A stretch of 64,000 bases of DNA from Ureibacillus sp. FSL W7-1570 (GCF_038593265.1 NZ_CP151979.1:1302001-1366000); one strand, 5' to 3'. Shown: positions 39,056 to 48,909, counted from the first letter of the stretch. Notes: a model not told the origin generated them from the letters alone. A program made the numbers and translations.

Positions 39056-40009
39056 ATGCGAAAATTTTTTATCCTCTCAATGCTTGCGGTGATGCTGCTG
39101 TTGACCGCTTGCTCCGGTGATGAGCCAAAACAGCAGGAAAGCGGCCAAATCGACATCTACACAACAGTATATCCACTACAATATTTTTCAGAACAAATAG
39201 GGGGGGAATTTGTTAACGTTTCGTCCATTTATCCTCCTGGCGCAAATGAACATACCTTCGAACCTACGCAGAAGGATATGATTGCTTTGGCAGATGCAGA
39301 CTTGTTTTTCTACATTGGATTAGGTCTGGAAGGATTCGTGGAAAATGCCAAAAAAACGCTGGCCAATGAACATGTAAAATTTGTTCCTGTGGCAGAAAAT
39401 ATCGATGAAGAAGTTTTGCAGACTTCCACTGGCCATTCCCATGAGGAAGCAAGCGAACATGAGGAAGAGCATGATCACCATCACGGAGATATCGATCCGC
39501 ACGTTTGGCTTTCACCAACGATTTCCAAAGATTTGGCATTAACGATTAAAAACGAACTTGTCAAACAGCTTCCGGAACAGGAAGATACATTCAATAAAAA
39601 CTATGAGCAATTGGCCAAACGATTGGATGAATTGGATCAACAATTCAAAGCACTTGCGGACAATGCTTCCAAGAAAACTTTCTTCGTATCCCATGCATCC
39701 TTTGGCTACATCGCCGGAAATTATGGACTCACCCAAATTCCAGTAGCTGGGTTGAATTCCCAAAACGAACCATCCCAGAAAGAACTTGCGGAAATTGTCG
39801 ACCTTGCCAAACAATATGATATCCATTATATCCTCTTTGAACAAAATGTATCATCAAAGCTCACATCCATTATTCAAAAAGAAATTGGGGCAGAATCCTT
39901 GATGTTGCATAATTTGAGCGTATTGACGGAAGAAGATATCAAAAATAATGAAGATTATTTTACTCTGATGGAAAAGAACCTTCAGACGTTGGAAAAAGCA
40001 TTGAATTAA
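39056..40009 (+). CDS. znuA: Zinc ABC transporter substrate-binding lipoprotein
   Basis: 317-residue cluster A-I metal-binding lipoprotein. Signal peptide with lipobox LTAC (Cys about residue 19). Zinc ligand histidines sit in PGANEHTFEP and DIDPHVWLSP, with a third in FFVSHASFGY. An acidic/His-rich loop (about residues 122-145, HSHEE...HDHHHGD) marks zinc specificity rather than manganese. ATG at 39056 after AAAAGGAGTC. No permease or ATPase gene adjoins it, so it must work with a transporter encoded elsewhere. Confidence 0.92.
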   Translation: MRKFFILSMLAVMLLLTACSGDEPKQQESGQIDIYTTVYPLQYFSEQIGGEFVNVSSIYPPGANEHTFEPTQKDMIALADADLFFYIGLGLEGFVENAKKTLANEHVKFVPVAENIDEEVLQTSTGHSHEEASEHEEEHDHHHGDIDPHVWLSPTISKDLALTIKNELVKQLPEQEDTFNKNYEQLAKRLDELDQQFKALADNASKKTFFVSHASFGYIAGNYGLTQIPVAGLNSQNEPSQKELAEIVDLAKQYDIHYILFEQNVSSKLTSIIQKEIGAESLMLHNLSVLTEEDIKNNEDYFTLMEKNLQTLEKALN

Positions 40010-40011
40010 TG

Positions 40012-40048
40012 GAAAAAGAGCGGATGACGCCAATCATTCGCTCTTTAT
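40012..40048. terminator. Bidirectional terminator between znuA and menE
   Basis: AAAGAGCGGATGA pairs with TCATTCGCTCTTT, flanked by A-run and T-rich sequence; serves two convergent genes. Confidence 0.85.
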
Positions 40049-40050
40049 CT

Positions 40051-41487
40051 TTAAGGCAATAATTCCTTCAATTTTCTCCGCATCAATTTATTCGAAGCGT
40101 TTCGAGGCAATGAATCTACGATGTGTACTTGTTTCGGCACTTTATATTTTGCCAAATGGACATGGCAATAGTCGATGATTTCATCCGTTGAAACGGCTTG
40201 TTTTAATACGACAAAGGCAACCGGCACTTGTCCCCAAGTGGCGTCCTCCACACCGCAAACCCCCGCTTCTTTGACGGCAGGATGCCCCATCAACACATTT
40301 TCAACTTCTGCAGGATAAATATTCTCCCCACCTGAAATGATCAGGTCTGAACGGCGGTCAACAACATACAAGTACCCTTCTTCATCCAAATAGCCGATAT
40401 CTCCTGTATGCAGCCAGCCGTCTTCAGTGGAAGGTTTATTTTCGAACCGCCCTACATAACCCGGTGTCACATGAGGACCGCAGATGCAAATTTCCCCTTC
40501 CTGATATGGCCCTTCTGCTCCCAAGATTTTAATTTGATTGAAAAACAACGGCTTTCCGGCTGAACCGATTTTTCGTAAAGCGTCCTCTGCTGGCAAAGTG
40601 GCCGTTTGGGAGGAAGTCTCCGTCATACCATAAGTCTGCAGCACTTTCATTCCCCGTTCCTCAGCCCGTCTTAAATAATCGATTGGAACAGGGCCTCCTC
40701 CGGCCAAAATCAATTTGAAGGATGGGGAAGCCTTCATTTCATGTTGTTCCAAAACATGCAAAATTCGTTCCAGCATGACCGCCACAAGGGAGATGTGGGT
40801 AATCCGTCCGTAAGCAATGTCTTTTGCAATGGATTCGCTGTCAAATTTGCGATACAGCTTTACTTCATTTCCATACAATAAGGAACGGACCAAAATTGAA
40901 AATCCGCTGATATGAAAAAGCGGAACAGCACATAACCATACATCCTTTTCTGAAAGGCCGATATTTAAAACGGAAGCGAGGGCATTGGATTGGTGGTTTT
41001 CCACCGTTTGCCGGACGCCTTTCGGAAATCCGGTCGTACCGCTGGTGTACATGATGGAAACTGTTTGATCGACCGTCCACTCTTTACTTATTTCGATGGG
41101 CTCACAACCGCTATTTTCAATTTCCGAAAATAACAGGAAATTTACATTTTCGGGGATTAAAGCCAAATCGTTGTCATTCACCAGCACATTTGTCACCTGT
41201 GCGTCATCGATTTGATACGCCAATTCGCTTTGCGATAATTTTCGGTTTAATATCACCATTTCACATTGCAAATGCATGCATCCGTACATGACAAAGATCG
41301 TGTTTGAATCGTTTTCGCCAAGTATGGCAACGCGGCTTCCTTTTTCAATTCCCAAAGCAGCCAGTTGCTTTGCGCGTTCGAAGGAGATTTCCTTGATTTC
41401 TTCAAACGTCCATCGCTTTCCTTCAAAAGTTAATCCGATCCGGTTGGGTGTCAAGTTCGCTCGTTGCAAAATCCAATTAGGATACAT
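40051..41487 (-). CDS. menE: O-succinylbenzoate-CoA ligase
   Basis: 478-residue ANL-superfamily adenylating enzyme that activates o-succinylbenzoate with CoA in menaquinone synthesis. Motifs: SIMYTSGTTGFPKGVRQT (AMP loop), LQTYGMTETSS, GWLHTGDIGYLDEEGYLYVVDR and the C-terminal catalytic lysine region RNASNKLMRRKL. ATG at 41487 with TGGAGGAATT upstream; in-frame codons before this are non-coding. A terminator-like hairpin separates it from menB. Confidence 0.93.
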   Translation of the reverse strand: MYPNWILQRANLTPNRIGLTFEGKRWTFEEIKEISFERAKQLAALGIEKGSRVAILGENDSNTIFVMYGCMHLQCEMVILNRKLSQSELAYQIDDAQVTNVLVNDNDLALIPENVNFLLFSEIENSGCEPIEISKEWTVDQTVSIMYTSGTTGFPKGVRQTVENHQSNALASVLNIGLSEKDVWLCAVPLFHISGFSILVRSLLYGNEVKLYRKFDSESIAKDIAYGRITHISLVAVMLERILHVLEQHEMKASPSFKLILAGGGPVPIDYLRRAEERGMKVLQTYGMTETSSQTATLPAEDALRKIGSAGKPLFFNQIKILGAEGPYQEGEICICGPHVTPGYVGRFENKPSTEDGWLHTGDIGYLDEEGYLYVVDRRSDLIISGGENIYPAEVENVLMGHPAVKEAGVCGVEDATWGQVPVAFVVLKQAVSTDEIIDYCHVHLAKYKVPKQVHIVDSLPRNASNKLMRRKLKELLP

Positions 41488-41564
41488 GAAAATTCCTCCA
41501 TTTCTCCCCTTCATTTTACTAAAAAAATAGCGCTGATGCCGCAGTAGTGTTTCATTTTCCCGTG

Positions 41565-41606
41565 AATGAAAAAACTGCCCTGAAAGCAATCACTTTCAAG
41601 ACAGCC
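41565..41606 (-). terminator. Hairpin terminator between menB and menE
   Basis: On the minus strand CTGTCTTGAAAG pairs with CTTTCAGGGCAG (two G-U pairs), followed by TTTTTTC. It would limit read-through from menFDHB into menE. Confidence 0.75.
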
Positions 41607-41638
41607 TAATTTCACACCTCTATGCAGCCTTCGAGAAA

Positions 41639-42457
41639 TCATGGGAATCTTGGGAATTTGCCGAAGTCCGGTTTGCGTTTTTCTTTGAACGCATCGCGGC
41701 CTTCTTTTGCTTCATCCGTTGTATAGTATAAAAGCGTTGCGTCCCCTGCAAATTGTTGAAGACCGGCAAGTCCGTCGGTATCCGCGTTCATGGCGGCTTT
41801 TAAGAAACGGATGGCCGTTGGTGATTTTTCAAGGATTTCTTCGCACCATTTCACCGTTTCATCTTCCAATTGTTCCAAAGGTACAACTGTGTTTACTAAT
41901 CCCATTTCTAATGCTTCCTGCGCATTATACTGACGGCATAAATACCAAATTTCGCGGGCTTTTTTATGTCCAACGATACGTGCCAAATAGCCGGAACCGT
42001 ATCCCGCATCGAAGGAACCGACTTTCGGACCAGTTTGTCCAAAAATGGCGTTATCCGCAGCAATTGTCAAATCGCATACTACATGCAATACGTGTCCGCC
42101 GCCGATCGCATATCCAGCAACCATCGCGATAACCGGTTTTGGAATGACGCGGATTAGACGTTGCAAGTCCAACACGTTTAAGCGAGGGATATTGTCATCG
42201 CCCACATAACCGCCATGGCCGCGCACTTTTTGGTCGCCGCCGGAACAGAAAGCTTTATCTCCTTCACCAGTCAAGATAATGACACCGATATTGGAGTCGT
42301 CACGGGCGCGGGAGAATGCATCAATCATCTCTTCTACCGTTTTGGGACGAAACGCATTGCGCACTTCAGGACGATTGATGGTGATTTTTGCAATTCCATT
42401 GTAATATTCATACTTGATATCTTCGTAAGTATGTAACGTTTTCCACTCACGAGCCAT
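41639..42457 (-). CDS. menB: 1,4-dihydroxy-2-naphthoyl-CoA synthase
   Basis: 272-residue crotonase-fold enzyme that closes the naphthoquinone ring from o-succinylbenzoyl-CoA. Motifs: [48 protein letters not shown] (oxyanion hole), [20 protein letters not shown] (catalytic Asp). ATG with GGGGAGGTTACTC upstream. Full length. Confidence 0.97.
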   Translation of the reverse strand: MAREWKTLHTYEDIKYEYYNGIAKITINRPEVRNAFRPKTVEEMIDAFSRARDDSNIGVIILTGEGDKAFCSGGDQKVRGHGGYVGDDNIPRLNVLDLQRLIRVIPKPVIAMVAGYAIGGGHVLHVVCDLTIAADNAIFGQTGPKVGSFDAGYGSGYLARIVGHKKAREIWYLCRQYNAQEALEMGLVNTVVPLEQLEDETVKWCEEILEKSPTAIRFLKAAMNADTDGLAGLQQFAGDATLLYYTTDEAKEGRDAFKEKRKPDFGKFPRFP

Positions 42458-42477
42458 TTGAGTAACCTCCCCGAATT

Positions 42478-43287
42478 TTATAAAACTCCCTTAATTATTG
42501 TAGCAAATTGTTCCGGATTTTCCACATGAATTGAATGGCCGGCATTCGGAACAATCAAATGTTGTGCATTTGGCAACTGATCCACCATCTGTTCAGCGAT
42601 GTGAACAAATTTTTGGTCAAGTTCGCCGGTGATAAGGAAAACAGGCATTGAGAGACGGATCAATTTTCGCCAAAGGGAAGCTTGAGCCCCCGTCCCCATT
42701 CCGCGCAAACTGTTGGCAAGCCCCGTTTCCGATTGAGATAATCTCTCCTCACGAACGGCTTGCCGCACTTCAGCGGGCAATGTTTTTTGGGAAGCGAAAA
42801 GCGGGATATTCTCCCATTTTTCCACGAACCAATGGATTCCCTTTTCCTCAATTTCATCAGCCAATGATTCATCGGATTGTCTTCTGGCAGCTTGCTCTTC
42901 TTCAGTCCGGAGCCCCGGTGATGCACTTTCCAATATCAACCGTTTGATCCGTTTAGGGAAACGGGCCGCGTATGACAATGCAACCCTCCCTCCCATCGAA
43001 TACCCCAATAAAGTGAAATCATGTAAATCGAGTTGATGAAAGATTTCTTCCAAATCTTTCACTTGCTCGATCATCGTGTAACGGGATGGATCTTTTGGGG
43101 ATTCCGTTTTGCCATGCCCCAATAAATCAATCGTCACAATTTTTATTGAACTTGGCAAGTGTTCGATGACCCTGTGCCATGTTTTCGTAGATCCGGTAAA
43201 ACCGTGCAATAAAACGATTGTTTCCTTCTCTTTCTCGTGCCAAATTTCCACATTCACTTGAATTCCACGAACCATTAAAGTAGCCAT
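42478..43287 (-). CDS. menH: SHCHC synthase MenH
   Basis: 269-residue alpha/beta hydrolase-fold lyase, 2-succinyl-6-hydroxy-2,4-cyclohexadiene-1-carboxylate synthase, which removes pyruvate from SEPHCHC. Triad: Ser in [13 protein letters not shown], Asp in ITGELDQKF, His in [17 protein letters not shown] gives the oxyanion loop. ATG at 43287 with GGAGTTGAAAG. It overlaps the end of menD by 13 bases, typical of the men operon. Confidence 0.93.
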   Translation of the reverse strand: MATLMVRGIQVNVEIWHEKEKETIVLLHGFTGSTKTWHRVIEHLPSSIKIVTIDLLGHGKTESPKDPSRYTMIEQVKDLEEIFHQLDLHDFTLLGYSMGGRVALSYAARFPKRIKRLILESASPGLRTEEEQAARRQSDESLADEIEEKGIHWFVEKWENIPLFASQKTLPAEVRQAVREERLSQSETGLANSLRGMGTGAQASLWRKLIRLSMPVFLITGELDQKFVHIAEQMVDQLPNAQHLIVPNAGHSIHVENPEQFATIIKGVL

Positions 43288-44996
43288 TCTTTCAACTCCG
43301 AATGTATTTGTTGCCATAATCTCCGATGCGCTTCTACATTTTCACCCCGGTTTGTCATGATTTCAATCAATCTTAAAGGACGTCCGCTTTTTTCAAAGAG
43401 CTTTTCCCTCTCATCAAATTCTTTCATCATGACATAGTCCATCCCATACATACGGGCCACGTCATGGAACTGCAAAGCCGTTGGAGTTCCGAAAAGATCT
43501 TCGTAATATTCTTTCACCGTTGCCTGGGATAAATAGGAGAAAATGCCGCCGCCATCATTATTCAACACAATGACCGTCATATGGCATGGCTGATAACGGG
43601 TTAACAGAAATGCATTTATATCATGCAATGCCGCCAAATCGCCAATCAGCAAGTAAGTTTCCCGATCTCTCCTTCCCTTGGAGAAACCGAAAGCGGTGGA
43701 AATCACCCCATCAATGCCGTTTGCCCCACGGTTTGCAAATATTTGTATATCCCTCTTCGTGGGCAATAAAAAAGTATCAATATCTCTGACCGGCATACTG
43801 TTGCTGACAAATAGATCACTTTTTTCAGGCAAATGTTCCAGCAAGTATTGAACGAATGCCCCTTCATCTTTTTCTTGCCCGCTATATGCTTGAATATGCT
43901 TCATTGCAATGCGTTCCGCTGATTGCCAAAAAATGCGATATTCCTCCTCAATGGATGAATGGACCTCCATCTCCTCCAGCCAACTGCCGATGGAAGCATG
44001 GATGGAATGGGTGGAAACCGATGATGAATCCCTGAATAACGGATCCTCATCAATCACCACATAATTTGCCGGCTGCATTTCAGTCAAGAAGATCGTCAAA
44101 AATTTTGATACCGGCTGCGCGCCAAAACGAATGACCGTATCACAACCCGCCCGCTTTTTAAACTCTTCGCTTTTCAGAAGCGCATCATAGGTTGCAATCA
44201 CATACTCCATGCAATCTTCGGGAACATTCCCCCGCATGTTCGATAAACTTTCCACAAGAACCGGCCATTTCAATTTTCGAATAAGCGACCATAAATATGC
44301 TGGATGGGTGCCAAGGGCCAGTTCGCCGATGACAATGATCCCCCTTTTTGTTTCCCGAATAATCGATGATAGCGCATTCATCGCTTCCGTGCTTGGTGTG
44401 ACGGAACTATTGTAACGGGCGGAAAACGTGCTTTTCGGCAATTCGTCCCGGAAATCGATGAGCAACGGCTCCCGGAATGGAACATTCATATGTACCGGAC
44501 CGAACGGATGGGTGTTAGCAATCCCTACAGCCCGTGCGACATGCCGCTCGATAAACGGCAATGTTTGGCTATGATCATCAGGAATCGGGAATTCAGCAAA
44601 CCATTTGACATGCTTGCCATATAAATCAAGTTGATTAATCGCTTGTGGAGCACCGACTTCCCGCAGTTCATGGGGGCGATCGGCGGTAATGACAATGAGC
44701 GGAACCCGGGCATATTTCGCTTCCACGATGGCAGGGAAGTAATTTGCGGCTGCAGTGCCTGAAGTACAGAGCAATACAACCGGTTTCGCTTTTGATTTTG
44801 CCAGTCCCAAGGCGAAAAACGCTGCGGATCGTTCATCCACTTGACGGTAAACATTCATTTCTTTCGTTGATGCAAAAGCATAGGCTAGCGGCGTTGAACG
44901 TGAACCAGGGCTGATCACCGCATCTTCCACCCCATTTTGTACAAGGGAAGCGACAATTTGATACACATAGTCGGTCAAAATCTTACGTTCACTCAT
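43275..44996 (-). CDS. menD: SEPHCHC synthase MenD
   Basis: 573-residue thiamine-diphosphate enzyme joining isochorismate and 2-oxoglutarate. Conserved glutamate region VEDAVISPGSRSTPLAYAF, VDERSAAFFALGLAKS, FANRGANGIDGVISTAFG and the ThDP-motif LIGDLAALHDINAFLL ... NNDGGGIFSYL. ATG after TAGGAGGAC. It overlaps menF by eight bases and menH by 13. Confidence 0.96.
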   Translation of the reverse strand: MSERKILTDYVYQIVASLVQNGVEDAVISPGSRSTPLAYAFASTKEMNVYRQVDERSAAFFALGLAKSKAKPVVLLCTSGTAAANYFPAIVEAKYARVPLIVITADRPHELREVGAPQAINQLDLYGKHVKWFAEFPIPDDHSQTLPFIERHVARAVGIANTHPFGPVHMNVPFREPLLIDFRDELPKSTFSARYNSSVTPSTEAMNALSSIIRETKRGIIVIGELALGTHPAYLWSLIRKLKWPVLVESLSNMRGNVPEDCMEYVIATYDALLKSEEFKKRAGCDTVIRFGAQPVSKFLTIFLTEMQPANYVVIDEDPLFRDSSSVSTHSIHASIGSWLEEMEVHSSIEEEYRIFWQSAERIAMKHIQAYSGQEKDEGAFVQYLLEHLPEKSDLFVSNSMPVRDIDTFLLPTKRDIQIFANRGANGIDGVISTAFGFSKGRRDRETYLLIGDLAALHDINAFLLTRYQPCHMTVIVLNNDGGGIFSYLSQATVKEYYEDLFGTPTALQFHDVARMYGMDYVMMKEFDEREKLFEKSGRPLRLIEIMTNRGENVEAHRRLWQQIHSELKEWLL

Positions 44997-46368
44997 TGAA
45001 TTGTCCTCCTAGAGCCCTTAACATCGGACGAAACTTCACTAATGTTTCTTCATATTCCGTCATCGGATTGGAATCGGCGACAATACCGCCACCTGCATAT
45101 AAATAAGCTTTATTGTCAATCAACGCTGCGGATCGGATGGCAACGACAAATTCTCCATTTCCGTCAGCATCCATCCATCCGATTGGCCCTGCGTATAAGC
45201 CGCGGTTCATTTTTTCAAATTCCCGGATCATCTGGAGCGCTTTGCTTCTTGGAGCCCCGCCCAAAGCAGGTGTCGGATGCAAATGTTTCACCAATTGCAA
45301 AATCGATGCATCTTGGTATAATTTCCCTTCCACAGGCGTATATAAATGTTGGATATCCCGGATTTTCAATAATTTTGGCCGCTTTGGCACTTTATATTGG
45401 GCGCAAAGCTTCTTAAAGGTGCTTTCAATCATATCGACTACATATTGATGCTCGATTAAATTTTTGGAATCACTCAACAATTGTTCGCCCAACCATTTAT
45501 CTTCTTTTGCCGTCGTTCCCCTTCTGATGGAGCCGGCAACACAAGCAGAATAAGCATATTGATTTTCCACTTTCACTAAACGTTCCGGAGTTGCGCCAAA
45601 AAACAACAGATTCTTGCGTTCAAGGCCAAACAAAAAACTTTCCGGCTGCTCATTCATGATTTGATAAATGGCTTGGGGAGAGGAGACGGAATCTTTAAAC
45701 TCCAATTCCAATGAACGGGCAATGACCACTTTATCCGCTTCTTGATTGCGAATCAAATTCGTAACGCTTTCAACGGCTTGAAAATAATCCTCTTTATTCC
45801 GTTCATGAACCGATAATATTTCCGGCTTATCATATGTCTTCAATTCTTTCACTTGGGCAGCATGAATCAACCGATCCCGCTCTTCCCTCAATTCATCAAA
45901 AAGATTGGATGAATCTTGCTGATCCGTAATCAAATGAATGCTGACATATGTTTTCTCATGCTGTTTAATTAACTGGAAAGTGGCTACCGTAAAGTAGCTT
46001 TGAGGGAACCCGTCCCATTCACCGCTTTCCTTATTTTCAGGATCGAAGGTAAAGCCGCCAAACAGTATTGGTTGAGGCTCCTGTTCTTCCATCACAATAT
46101 TTTTCGTCAATTCTTTCCATTGATATTCGATCTCGTCAAATCTCTGATGACCTGATCTATTCTCAAAGGTGATTGCTTGTCCAAGGCCTACAATCGTCAA
46201 TGTTTTCTCCCGATTTTGCCAAAAAAATCTTTCCCCTTTATATTTCTTTTCTCCCGCCGCAAAAAATGCCAACGGAGACAATTGATTCACTTCAATCGTT
46301 TCAATATAAAAAGACAATTTGTTTGATGCCACTTCAACTTCAGTGGTTTTTAACCACTTATGCTGCAT
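44989..46368 (-). CDS. menF: Isochorismate synthase MenF
   Basis: 459-residue chorismate-binding enzyme converting chorismate to isochorismate, the first menaquinone-specific step. C-terminal chorismate-binding signatures: DKVVIARSLEL, PESFLFGLERKNLLFFGATPE, SACVAGSIRRG, HLHPTPALGGAPRSKAL and EFVVAIRSA. ATG at 46368 with GGAGG; the in-frame ATG at 46404 has no site. It is the first gene of menFDHB. A salicylate or siderophore isochorismate synthase is excluded by the men neighbours. Confidence 0.93.
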   Translation of the reverse strand: MQHKWLKTTEVEVASNKLSFYIETIEVNQLSPLAFFAAGEKKYKGERFFWQNREKTLTIVGLGQAITFENRSGHQRFDEIEYQWKELTKNIVMEEQEPQPILFGGFTFDPENKESGEWDGFPQSYFTVATFQLIKQHEKTYVSIHLITDQQDSSNLFDELREERDRLIHAAQVKELKTYDKPEILSVHERNKEDYFQAVESVTNLIRNQEADKVVIARSLELEFKDSVSSPQAIYQIMNEQPESFLFGLERKNLLFFGATPERLVKVENQYAYSACVAGSIRRGTTAKEDKWLGEQLLSDSKNLIEHQYVVDMIESTFKKLCAQYKVPKRPKLLKIRDIQHLYTPVEGKLYQDASILQLVKHLHPTPALGGAPRSKALQMIREFEKMNRGLYAGPIGWMDADGNGEFVVAIRSAALIDNKAYLYAGGGIVADSNPMTEYEETLVKFRPMLRALGGQFNE

Positions 46369-46550
46369 GAAAAAAACCTCCGTAAAAAGCGATTTCTTTT
46401 CCATAAAAATAGCAGAGTCTTACTTTCTGCTTCTCTATTCCTACTTTTTAATTGCCTTTCCGAACAAGCAATATCTATTTTATCATATCATTTTTTATGT
46501 ATTAATTATAATACTTTTATCTTTCCTCCAAAGGTTTCTTTCATTCCCCT

Positions 46551-46586
46551 AAACAAAAAAATTGCCGGAGGGAGACTCTCGGCAAC
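46551..46586 (-). terminator. Terminator after the M19 dipeptidase gene
   Basis: On the minus strand TTGCCG...CGGCAA closes a small hairpin, followed by TTTTTTTGTTT. The 46369-46619 remainder is AT-rich menF promoter sequence with no gene. Confidence 0.8.
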
Positions 46587-46619
46587 GTAAAACGGAAAAC
46601 ATCCTGTATTGACAAATCT

Positions 46620-47552
46620 TTATGCCAATTTCTTAACATAATTTAAAAATCCATCTTCTGAAAATAGTTTTACTTCTTCTTTTGTAAATTCATTTCTTAA
46701 AGTTTTAATGATATTTGGAAATTCGGAAGCATTTGATAAATTGCTCACGGATAACGGATCCATGCCATCAAAGTCGGAACCAAAACCGATATGTTCCACG
46801 CCAACCAAATTTGACAAATATTTTATATGCTCCACTAATTTTTCGATCGTTGTTGTTTCCTTTTCCTTCTCAATCAACGGAGGATAGAAAACAACGTGGA
46901 TACGCCCGCCTTTTTCAACGAGCATTTTCACCTGCTCATCCGTTAAATTTCTCGGATGGTCGCAAAGTGTCCGGGAGTTGCAATGGCTGGCAATCACATA
47001 TTTGGCAAGCGGCATTAAATCATAAAATCCTCTTTCGTTCAAATGGGCCACATCAATGATAATATCCCGATCATTTAACAGTTCAATCACTTTTTTCCCA
47101 AAAGGTTTTATTCCTTTTGTCGAATCTTCGGATGCCCCATAACCTACTTTATTTTCATAATTCCACGTCAATCCAACAATTTTGACCCCTGCGTCTAAAA
47201 TGACTCTCAGCTTTTCCATATCATCATCGATGGCATCACAGCCTTCTAAACTTAACACGGCTCCAATTTGACCATCTTCAAGATCATCAATTTGTTTCCA
47301 ATTTGTAATATGAACCATTCCCGGCTCTTTTAAAACGAATTTATGGAAAGCCTCAATTTGGCGCATTACTTCTTGGAATTTTTGTTCTTTCGGTATGCTT
47401 GGATGAATAAAAATGGCAAATACTTGGACTTTTACATTGCCTTCTCTGAGTCTTTCATAATTTGAATAGATTCTGGAATCATTGCGGAAATTGGCATTCT
47501 CAAATTGGGCTAATTTTGTTAATACATCACAATGTAAGTCTATTATTTTCAT
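46620..47552 (-). CDS. Membrane dipeptidase (peptidase M19)
   Basis: 310-residue M19 (renal dipeptidase-like) zinc hydrolase. Ligands: IDLHCDVL (HxD at the N-terminus), LSLEGCDAI (bridging Glu), VIASHCNSRTLCDHPRNL (His), and GFGSDFDGMD (Asp). It cleaves dipeptides, possibly including D-amino-acid ones. No signal peptide, so a cytoplasmic place is likely. ATG after GGGGAGTAGAG. Single gene between menF and the tRNA operon. Confidence 0.92.
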   Translation of the reverse strand: MKIIDLHCDVLTKLAQFENANFRNDSRIYSNYERLREGNVKVQVFAIFIHPSIPKEQKFQEVMRQIEAFHKFVLKEPGMVHITNWKQIDDLEDGQIGAVLSLEGCDAIDDDMEKLRVILDAGVKIVGLTWNYENKVGYGASEDSTKGIKPFGKKVIELLNDRDIIIDVAHLNERGFYDLMPLAKYVIASHCNSRTLCDHPRNLTDEQVKMLVEKGGRIHVVFYPPLIEKEKETTTIEKLVEHIKYLSNLVGVEHIGFGSDFDGMDPLSVSNLSNASEFPNIIKTLRNEFTKEEVKLFSEDGFLNYVKKLA

Positions 47553-47636
47553 TCAATTCTCTACTCCCCAAAATAATTACTGTCATTATAGTATATAGCA
47601 TTTCACCAAAAGTTCCACTACGAAGTTCATAGTCAC

Positions 47637-47676
47637 AATAAAAGCCCGGGACAATCCAATGTTGTCCCGGGCTTTA
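47637..47676 (-). terminator. Terminator of the rRNA-tRNA operon
   Basis: On the minus strand AAAGCCCGGGACAA and TTGTCCCGGGCTTT form a perfect 14-base stem around seven bases, then TTATTGTG. It ends the operon after the last tRNA-Glu. Confidence 0.93.
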
Positions 47677-47748
47677 TGACCCCTACGGGATTCGAACCCG
47701 TGTTACCGCCGTGAAAGGGCGGTGTCTTAACCACTTGACCAAGGGGCC
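47677..47748 (-). tRNA. tRNA-Glu (TTC), distal block
   Basis: Cloverleaf with anticodon TTC; acceptor GGCCCCT/AGGGGTC. CCA is not encoded. Last gene of the operon. Confidence 0.97.
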
Positions 47749-47757
47749 ATGTATGAA

Positions 47758-47850
47758 TGGCGGAGAAGGAGGGATTTGAACCCTCGCGCCGGGTTACCCC
47801 GACCTACACCCTTAGCAGGGGCGCCTCTTCAGCCTCTTGAGTACTTCTCC
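47758..47850 (-). tRNA. tRNA-Ser (GCT), distal block
   Basis: Class II tRNA with long variable arm, anticodon GCT, acceptor GGAGAAG; CCA encoded. Confidence 0.97.
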
Positions 47851-47854
47851 GTCA

Positions 47855-47929
47855 TGGCTCCGAAGGTAGGATTCGAACCTACGACCAATCGGTTAACAGC
47901 CGATTGCTCTACCACTGAGCTACTTCGGA
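47855..47929 (-). tRNA. tRNA-Asn (GTT), distal block
   Basis: Anticodon GTT; acceptor TCCGAAG/CTTCGGA, discriminator G, CCA encoded. Confidence 0.97.
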
Positions 47930-47935
47930 ATATTA

Positions 47936-48012
<77 letters not shown>

Positions 48013-48017
48013 TCGTT

Positions 48018-48091
48018 TGGAGCGGGTGATGGGAATCGAACCCACGACATCAGCTTGGAAGGCTGAGGTTTTACCATTAAACTACACCCGC
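48018..48091 (-). tRNA. tRNA-Gly (TCC), distal block
   Basis: Anticodon TCC; acceptor GCGGGTG/CACCCGC; CCA encoded. In B. subtilis rrnB a tRNA-His lies between Phe and this gene; none is present here. Confidence 0.97.
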
Positions 48092-48098
48092 ATATAAA

Positions 48099-48174
48099 TG
48101 GTGGTTCAGGACGGAATCGAACCGCCGACACAAGGATTTTCAGTCCTTTGCTCTACCGACTGAGCTACTGAACC
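48099..48174 (-). tRNA. tRNA-Phe (GAA), distal block
   Basis: Anticodon GAA; acceptor GGTTCAG; CCA encoded. Confidence 0.97.
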
Positions 48175-48182
48175 ACTTTATA

Positions 48183-48258
48183 TGGCGGTTCCGACGGGAC
48201 TCGAACCCGCGATCTCCTGCGTGACAGGCAGGCATGTTAACCACTACACCACGGAACC
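48183..48258 (-). tRNA. tRNA-Asp (GTC), distal block
   Basis: Anticodon GTC; acceptor GGTTCCG; CCA encoded. Confidence 0.97.
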
Positions 48259-48261
48259 GTT

Positions 48262-48338
<77 letters not shown>

Positions 48339-48355
48339 ATAATTTTATATATTAA

Positions 48356-48448
48356 TGGTGGAGGAAGAGGGATTCGAACCCCCGCGCGGTTTGACCCGCC
48401 TCTCGGTTTTCAAGACCGACCCCTTCAGCCAGACTTGGGTATTCCTCC
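48356..48448 (-). tRNA. tRNA-Ser (TGA), distal block
   Basis: Class II, anticodon TGA, acceptor GGAGGAA; CCA encoded. Confidence 0.97.
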
Positions 48449-48467
48449 ATGTTTCCTTTTCAACCTT

Positions 48468-48544
48468 TGGTGGACCTTGCAGGACTCGAACCTGCGACCG
48501 GACGGTTATGAGCCGTCTGCTCTAACCAACTGAGCTAAAGGTCC
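48468..48544 (-). tRNA. tRNA-Ile2 (CAT, expected lysidine), distal block
   Basis: Anticodon CAT with acceptor GGACCTT. The body matches B. subtilis tRNA-Ile2, whose C34 is modified to lysidine by TilS to read AUA. Automated tools may call it Met. CCA encoded. Confidence 0.85.
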
Positions 48545-48550
48545 TTGGGA

Positions 48551-48624
48551 TGGCGGTGGAGGGGATCGAACCCCCGACCTCACGGGTATGAACCGTACGC
48601 TCTAGCCAGCTGAGCTACACCGCC
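48551..48624 (-). tRNA. Elongator tRNA-Met (CAT), distal block
   Basis: Anticodon CAT; acceptor GGCGGTG/CACCGCC, discriminator A followed by TCC, so CCA is not encoded. Confidence 0.9.
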
Positions 48625-48644
48625 GCCAATTGATTTATATGTTA

Positions 48645-48720
48645 TGGTGGAGCATAGCGGGATCGAACCGCTGACCTCCTGCGTGCAAAGCAGGCGCTCT
48701 CCCAGCTGAGCTAATGCCCC
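48645..48720 (-). tRNA. tRNA-Ala (TGC), distal block
   Basis: Anticodon TGC; acceptor GGGGCAT with G-U pair; CCA encoded. Confidence 0.97.
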
Positions 48721-48727
48721 GTTTCTA

Positions 48728-48804
48728 TGGTCGGGAAGACAGGATTCGAACCTGCGACCCCTTGGTCCCAAACCAAGTGCTCTACCAAGCTGAGCTACTT
48801 CCCG
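48728..48804 (-). tRNA. tRNA-Pro (TGG), distal block
   Basis: Anticodon TGG; acceptor CGGGAAG; CCA encoded. Confidence 0.97.
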
Positions 48805-48819
48805 GTCCCTTTTCTTTTA

Positions 48820-48896
<77 letters not shown>

Positions 48897-48909
48897 TTCA
48901 TCTTCATGT

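Noticed and set aside
48468-48544. Reading the CAT tRNA as a second elongator Met
   Set aside because: The body matches the B. subtilis Ile2 type, and a separate elongator tRNA-Met lies next to it.
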